Assembly (NCBI RefSeq): GCF_024266585.1
Contig: NZ_CP100647.1
Location: forward strand, 3,515,001 to 3,579,000
DNA from: Xanthomonas sacchari
GTDB lineage: Bacteria > Pseudomonadota > Gammaproteobacteria > Xanthomonadales > Xanthomonadaceae
Length of the DNA stretch: 64,000 nt
Reading direction: 5' to 3'
Positions 61,029-64,000 of the stretch are shown in pieces. How positions within the stretch are numbered: position 1 is the first letter of the stretch; each line of letters begins with the position of its first letter. The notes beneath the pieces were generated by a model. That model was not told the DNA's origin and ran no database searches. It saw only the letters and a list, made by a program, of their open reading frames with translations. The translations under genes and the position numbers were made by a program.

Positions 61029-61594
61029 CACAGCACTCCGAAGGTGCGCAGCAGGTGGAAGGTCTGGTGCAGGGGCAGGCCCATCACCCCGGAATAGCTG
61101 CCGTCGAGACGGCTGACGAAGCGTTCGGCGCCGCCCTGGATCGCGTACGCGCCGGCCCGCCCCATCGGCTCGCCGCTGGCCACGTAGTCGGCGATGTCGC
61201 GCGCGGACAGGGCGGCGAAGGTCACCGCGGTGGACACCAGCACCAGCTCCTCGCGGTCGGCGGCGACCAGCGCCACCGCAGTCATCGCCTGGTGGGTGCG
61301 CCCGGACAGGGCCGCCAGCATCGCCGCGGCGTCCCCGGCGTCGGCCGGCTTGCCGAACACGCGGTCCTCCAGCACCACTTCGGTGTCGGCGCCGAGCACC
61401 ACCGCGTCGGCGGTAGCGGCCAGTTGCGCCAATCCGGCGCGGGCCTTGTCCAGCGCCACCCGGCGCACGTAGGCCTGCGCCGATTCGTCGGCCGCGCGCA
61501 CTTCCGGCACCTCGAGATCGAGGATCCGGAACGGCACGCCGAGGCGGGTCAGCAGTTCGTTTCTGCGAGGGGAACGGGACGCGAGATACAGCAT
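61028..61594 (-). CDS. maf: Maf-like nucleoside triphosphate pyrophosphatase
   Basis: A 188-residue Maf/Ham1-fold enzyme. Motifs: [18 protein letters not shown] at the N-terminus, [17 protein letters not shown] (catalytic Asp), [13 protein letters not shown] and [26 protein letters not shown] at the C-terminus. Family members hydrolyse dTTP/UTP or modified nucleotides to monophosphates in the cytoplasm. ATG 61594 begins the conserved [10 protein letters not shown] block. Coupled to rng by TGATG. Confidence 0.95.
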   Translation of the reverse strand: MLYLASRSPRRNELLTRLGVPFRILDLEVPEVRAADESAQAYVRRVALDKARAGLAQLAATADAVVLGADTEVVLEDRVFGKPADAGDAAAMLAALSGRTHQAMTAVALVAADREELVLVSTAVTFAALSARDIADYVASGEPMGRAGAYAIQGGAERFVSRLDGSYSGVMGLPLHQTFHLLRTFGVL

Positions 61595-61728
61595 GCTCGA
61601 AGGATAACCCGACCGGACTGACTGAACGATCGCTAATTGCGGGACGATCGCTTCGACCCCAGCGAAGATCACGACGCGTTCATCGTCGCGGCAACACCCT
61701 CGCCAACGTCTTCACAAGGAGAACCACG

Positions 61729-62466
61729 ATGCGCGCATTGTCCGTCCGTCCCCTGCTGCTGGCCCTTTCCCTCGCCCTAGGAGGCACGATGACCGCCCAC
61801 GCCCAATCCGCCGCGCCCGGCTATGCCGTGCCCGCCGACGGCACCCTGCTCAACATCACCGCGCAGGCCGAGGCCAAGCGCGCGCCCGACGTGGCCGCCA
61901 TCTCCGCCGGCGTGGTCACCCAGGCCACCGACAGCGCCGCGGCGATGCGCCAGAACGCCGAGCAGATGACCAAGGTCCTGGCCGCGATCCGCGCCGCCGG
62001 CATCGCCGACAAGGACGTGCAGACCAGCGGCGTCAGCCTCAACCCGCAGTACAAGTACGTCGAGAACCAGGCCCCGCAGATCGTCGGCTACCAGGCCAGC
62101 AACTCGGTGAACCTCAAGGTGCGCGACATCGGCAAGCTCGGCAAGGTGCTCGACGCGCTGGCCGCGCAGGGCGCCAACCAGATCAACGGGCCCACCTTCG
62201 AGATCGACGACCCGGAACCGCTGTACGACCAGGCCCGGGTCGACGCGCTGAAGAAGGCGCAGGCGCGCGCGCAGAGCTACGCCAAGGCGCTGAACCTGCG
62301 CGTGCGGCGCATCGTCAGCATTTCCGAGGGCGGTGGCGGCGGGGTGCGTCCGCCGATGCCGATGATGCGCGCGATGGCGATGAAGGCCGAGGCCGACACG
62401 CCGGTCGCACCGGGCGAAAGCAGTGTCTCGGTCAACCTGGACGTGGTGTTCGAACTGGGCAAGTAA
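61729..62466 (+). CDS. SIMPL (DUF541) domain periplasmic protein
   Basis: A 245-residue exported protein with a signal peptide ending at AHAQSA (about residue 26). The DUF541/SIMPL body follows: ITAQAEAKRAPDVAAISAGVV, AIRAAGIADKDVQTSGVSLNPQYKY, VGYQASNSVNLKVRDIGKLGKVLD and ALKKAQARAQSYAKALNLRV. A methionine-rich loop (PPMPMMRAMAMKAE) is notable. Homologues such as E. coli YggE reduce oxidative stress by an unclear mechanism. AAGGAGAAC sits directly upstream of ATG 61729, an excellent ribosome binding site. Followed by a terminator. Confidence 0.93.
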   Translation: MRALSVRPLLLALSLALGGTMTAHAQSAAPGYAVPADGTLLNITAQAEAKRAPDVAAISAGVVTQATDSAAAMRQNAEQMTKVLAAIRAAGIADKDVQTSGVSLNPQYKYVENQAPQIVGYQASNSVNLKVRDIGKLGKVLDALAAQGANQINGPTFEIDDPEPLYDQARVDALKKAQARAQSYAKALNLRVRRIVSISEGGGGGVRPPMPMMRAMAMKAEADTPVAPGESSVSVNLDVVFELGK

Positions 62467-62487
62467 GTCCTGGTCCCGCAACACCTC

Positions 62488-62517
62488 ACGACGGCGCCTG
62501 CGGGCGCCGTCGTCGTT
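62488..62517 (+). terminator. Terminator after the SIMPL gene
   Basis: An 11-bp stem (ACGACGGCGCC / GGCGCCGTCGT) with a TGCG loop, followed by a short CGTTT, 22 bases after the stop. Confidence 0.75.
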
Positions 62518-62700
62518 TCCGGCTCAGGAAGCGGCGCCCGCTCGCCACTGTCGCATCCGGCGCCGTTCCCCGCCACCGCTTGCCAAAGCGCCCGCGCCCG
62601 GCGCACTGTCCAAGCGCGACGGGCGCGACAACCCCATCCGCCGCGCCCGTGCGTTTCCCCGTACCGCAGTCCACGACACTCCTATCGCAGAGGTGGATCC

Positions 62701-63366
62701 ATGGTTCGCACGCAACTCCCCGCCCCGTCCTTCCGCATCGACCTGTCCCGGGTCCTGGCCTACAGCACCGCGATCGCCCTGCACCTGCTGGCCGCCCTGT
62801 TGCTGCTGCTTCCGCTCTCGCACGTGACCGCGCCCCCGGAACCGGCGCAGCCGCGCTGGCAGCAACCCGTCGTGGTCCAGGTCACGCCGCCGCCGCCGAC
62901 CCTGCCGACAACCGAGAAACAGACGCCGCCGCAGCCGCGCACGCCCGTGGCGGTGCCGGCACCGACCCCGGCGCCGGCGCCGCTGGCCGACAGCAGCCCG
63001 GTGGCGCTGGACGCGGCGCCCGTGGTCGATCCCACGCCCAGCATTGCGGCCCCGAGCCAGCCTCCAGCCAGCGTCAGCGCACCACTGGAAGGCATGCAGC
63101 TGCAGTACCTGCGCGCGCCGGCCCCGGCCTATCCGCGCGACGCCCTGCGCGAGCATCTGCAGGGCAGCGTGCTGCTGCGGGTGCTGGTCGGCACCGACGG
63201 GCAACCGCTGCAGGTCAGCATCGAGAAGAGCAGCGGCCACCGGGCACTCGACCTGGCCGCGCGCGACCAGGTGCTCAAGCGTTGGGCGTTCAAGCCGGCG
63301 CTGCAGAACGGCACGCCGGTGCAGGCGTACGGGCTGGTGCCGATCGATTTCTCGCTCGATCGCTAA
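62701..63366 (+). CDS. TonB-family energy transducer
   Basis: A 221-residue protein: short cytoplasmic N-terminus, one membrane helix (residues ~17-40), a Pro/Thr/Ala-rich periplasmic spacer (PPPPTLPTTEKQTPPQPRTP), and a C-terminal TonB domain from about residue 130 (APAYPRDALREHLQGSVLLRVLVGTDG; WAFKPALQNGTPVQAYGLVPIDF). It would carry energy from an ExbB-ExbD motor to TonB-dependent receptors; no exbB/exbD lies here. It sits next to a receptor gene at the right edge, pointing towards it, so the two are convergent. Several TonB paralogues per genome are usual in Xanthomonadaceae. Confidence 0.92.
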   Translation: MVRTQLPAPSFRIDLSRVLAYSTAIALHLLAALLLLLPLSHVTAPPEPAQPRWQQPVVVQVTPPPPTLPTTEKQTPPQPRTPVAVPAPTPAPAPLADSSPVALDAAPVVDPTPSIAAPSQPPASVSAPLEGMQLQYLRAPAPAYPRDALREHLQGSVLLRVLVGTDGQPLQVSIEKSSGHRALDLAARDQVLKRWAFKPALQNGTPVQAYGLVPIDFSLDR

Positions 63367-63723
63367 GCATCGGCGCACCGATGGCCGACGCCCGAGCGCG
63401 TCGGCCATTGCCCGGATAAGCGGCTCCGGCCGCGCCCATCGACCTGGCTGCGCGCCTGGGTCCCGGCCGCACCCCACCGGCATGGGACATGCGTGCACAG
63501 GATCGGCCATCGAAGACAGGGCGCGGCCACCACGCGCCATCGGCATCGGCTACGCGACAAGCCCCCCTCGCGTCCGGCCAACGCTGTGCGTCTGCGGTCT
63601 TTGCCGCCATCCCCGCCTCGCCGCCATCGCAAACAGTCCGCACCTTCGGCGCGCGCCGGCCCTGGCTTTGCGCGTTTCCGCCATTGCAGCCTCCAACTCC
63701 CAGGAAGGACCCTGCACACAAAG
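63367..63723. other. Non-coding interval between tonB and the terminator of the edge receptor
   Basis: About 360 bases lacking a convincing gene. Open frames on both strands are arginine/alanine-rich and without ribosome binding sites. It lies between convergent genes. Confidence 0.45.
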
Positions 63724-63754
63724 AAAAAGCCCGCCCCCGTTTCCGGAGGCGGGC
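63724..63754 (-). terminator. Rho-independent terminator for the edge receptor gene
   Basis: On the minus strand a stem of 10 pairs with one mismatch (GCCCGCCTCCG / CGGGGGCGGGC) and a GAAA loop precedes TTTTTCTT, about 40 bases after the receptor stop. Confidence 0.9.
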
Positions 63755-63795
63755 CTGGCAGTGAAACTCACGCCGCGCGCGGCGCCAGTCCCGGA

Positions 63796-64000
63796 TCAGT
63801 AGTCGTAGGACACCGACAACTGCAGGTAACGCGGGGTCTGGAAGTAGTTGCCCATGCCATAGGTGTTGAGCACCGTGTACGGGCTGGATTCCCAGGTCGC
63901 GTACTGCTGGACCGGCTTGCGCTCGTTCAGCAGGTTGAACACCTGCAACCCGAACGCCAGCTTCTGATCCGCGAACGCCGGGCGATAGATCGCGCCCAGG
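63796..64000 (-). CDS. TonB-dependent receptor, C-terminal end (cut by window edge)
   Basis: The last 67 codons of a gene entering from the right. The translation ends QLSVSYDY, and contains QVFNLLNERKPVQQY and TPRYLQLSVSYDY, the usual penultimate turn (FNLLN) and closing aromatic beta-strand of a TonB-dependent outer-membrane barrel. TGA is at 63798-63796. The rest, including plug and TonB box, is outside the window, so the substrate class cannot be judged. Confidence 0.85.
   Translation of the reverse strand, partial: LGAIYRPAFADQKLAFGLQVFNLLNERKPVQQYATWESSPYTVLNTYGMGNYFQTPRYLQLSVSYDY

Noticed and set aside
1-64000. tRNA or rRNA genes
   Set aside because: I looked for T-loop (GGTTCGAAT-type) and conserved rRNA segments by eye and saw none; a dedicated tRNA search would be needed to exclude one.

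Overview
The window reads as chromosomal DNA of a member of the Xanthomonadaceae, most likely Xanthomonas or a close relative. The reasons are the very high GC content with strong third-position G/C bias, several TonB-dependent receptors, tandem M13 peptidases, a rng-maf-yhdP-tldD-darP-pmbA cluster, and two families of short intergenic repeats: REP-like hairpins built on GGAGCGGCTTCAGCCGC, and GGGAATCGGGAATGGGGAATC arrays. The identification rests on my recognition of protein families and repeats, not on a database search.

Layout. (1) 1-6.7 kb is the right end of a genomic island. It holds most of a giant DEAH helicase with a DUF1998-type C-terminus (cut by the window edge, resembling DruE of the Druantia anti-phage system) and, convergent to it, an AT-richer gene for a STAS-like/GHKL-ATPase protein. 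The island ends in the first codons of rimO (6701-6772), so it appears to sit inside the 5' end of that core gene. (2) 6.9-10.0 kb is core: dienelactone hydrolase, HIT protein, small membrane protein, dcd, mrp. (3) 10.7-16 kb: a TonB-dependent receptor, a cupin protein, and a TPR-sulfotransferase. (4) 16.8-19.5 kb: a lone SF1 helicase fused to a DUF2726-type nuclease-like domain, flanked by non-coding DNA; a possible second defence or repair locus.

(5) 19.8-36.2 kb: a PYROXD2-like oxidoreductase; two M13 peptidase paralogues, of which the second has lost its zinc motif; a rhomboid protease; an alkyltransferase-like repair protein overlapping a DMT exporter; glutathione reductase; a DUF418 membrane protein; SlyD; two NlpC/P60 cell-wall hydrolases; a nucleotidyltransferase; and a hotdog thioesterase. 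(6) 36.3-40.7 kb: a Fur box followed by a TonB-dependent siderophore-type receptor and two PstS-like periplasmic binding proteins with no ABC permease, apparently one iron-regulated operon of unknown substrate. (7) 40.9-45.5 kb: methyltransferase and dicarboxylate symporter (minus strand), then alkaline phosphatase overlapping a WG-repeat-like protein.

(8) 45.6-46.1 kb is a roughly 205-bp tandem repeat built from REP-like hairpins. (9) 46.1-48.7 kb: tilS, xseB, ispA. (10) 49.3-53 kb: a secreted M35/aspzincin metalloendopeptidase, two DUF4870-like membrane proteins and pmbA. (11) 53-61.6 kb: darP (yjgA), tldD, yhdP, rng, maf. The TldD/TldE protease pair flanks darP, and maf-rng are translationally coupled. 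(12) 61.7-64 kb: a SIMPL protein, a TonB energy transducer and the C-terminus of another TonB-dependent receptor running off the right edge.

The strongest candidates for something new are the rimO-embedded defence island (helicase plus STAS-GHKL protein), the Fur-box receptor with its paired PstS-like proteins, and the helicase-nuclease fusion at 16.8 kb.
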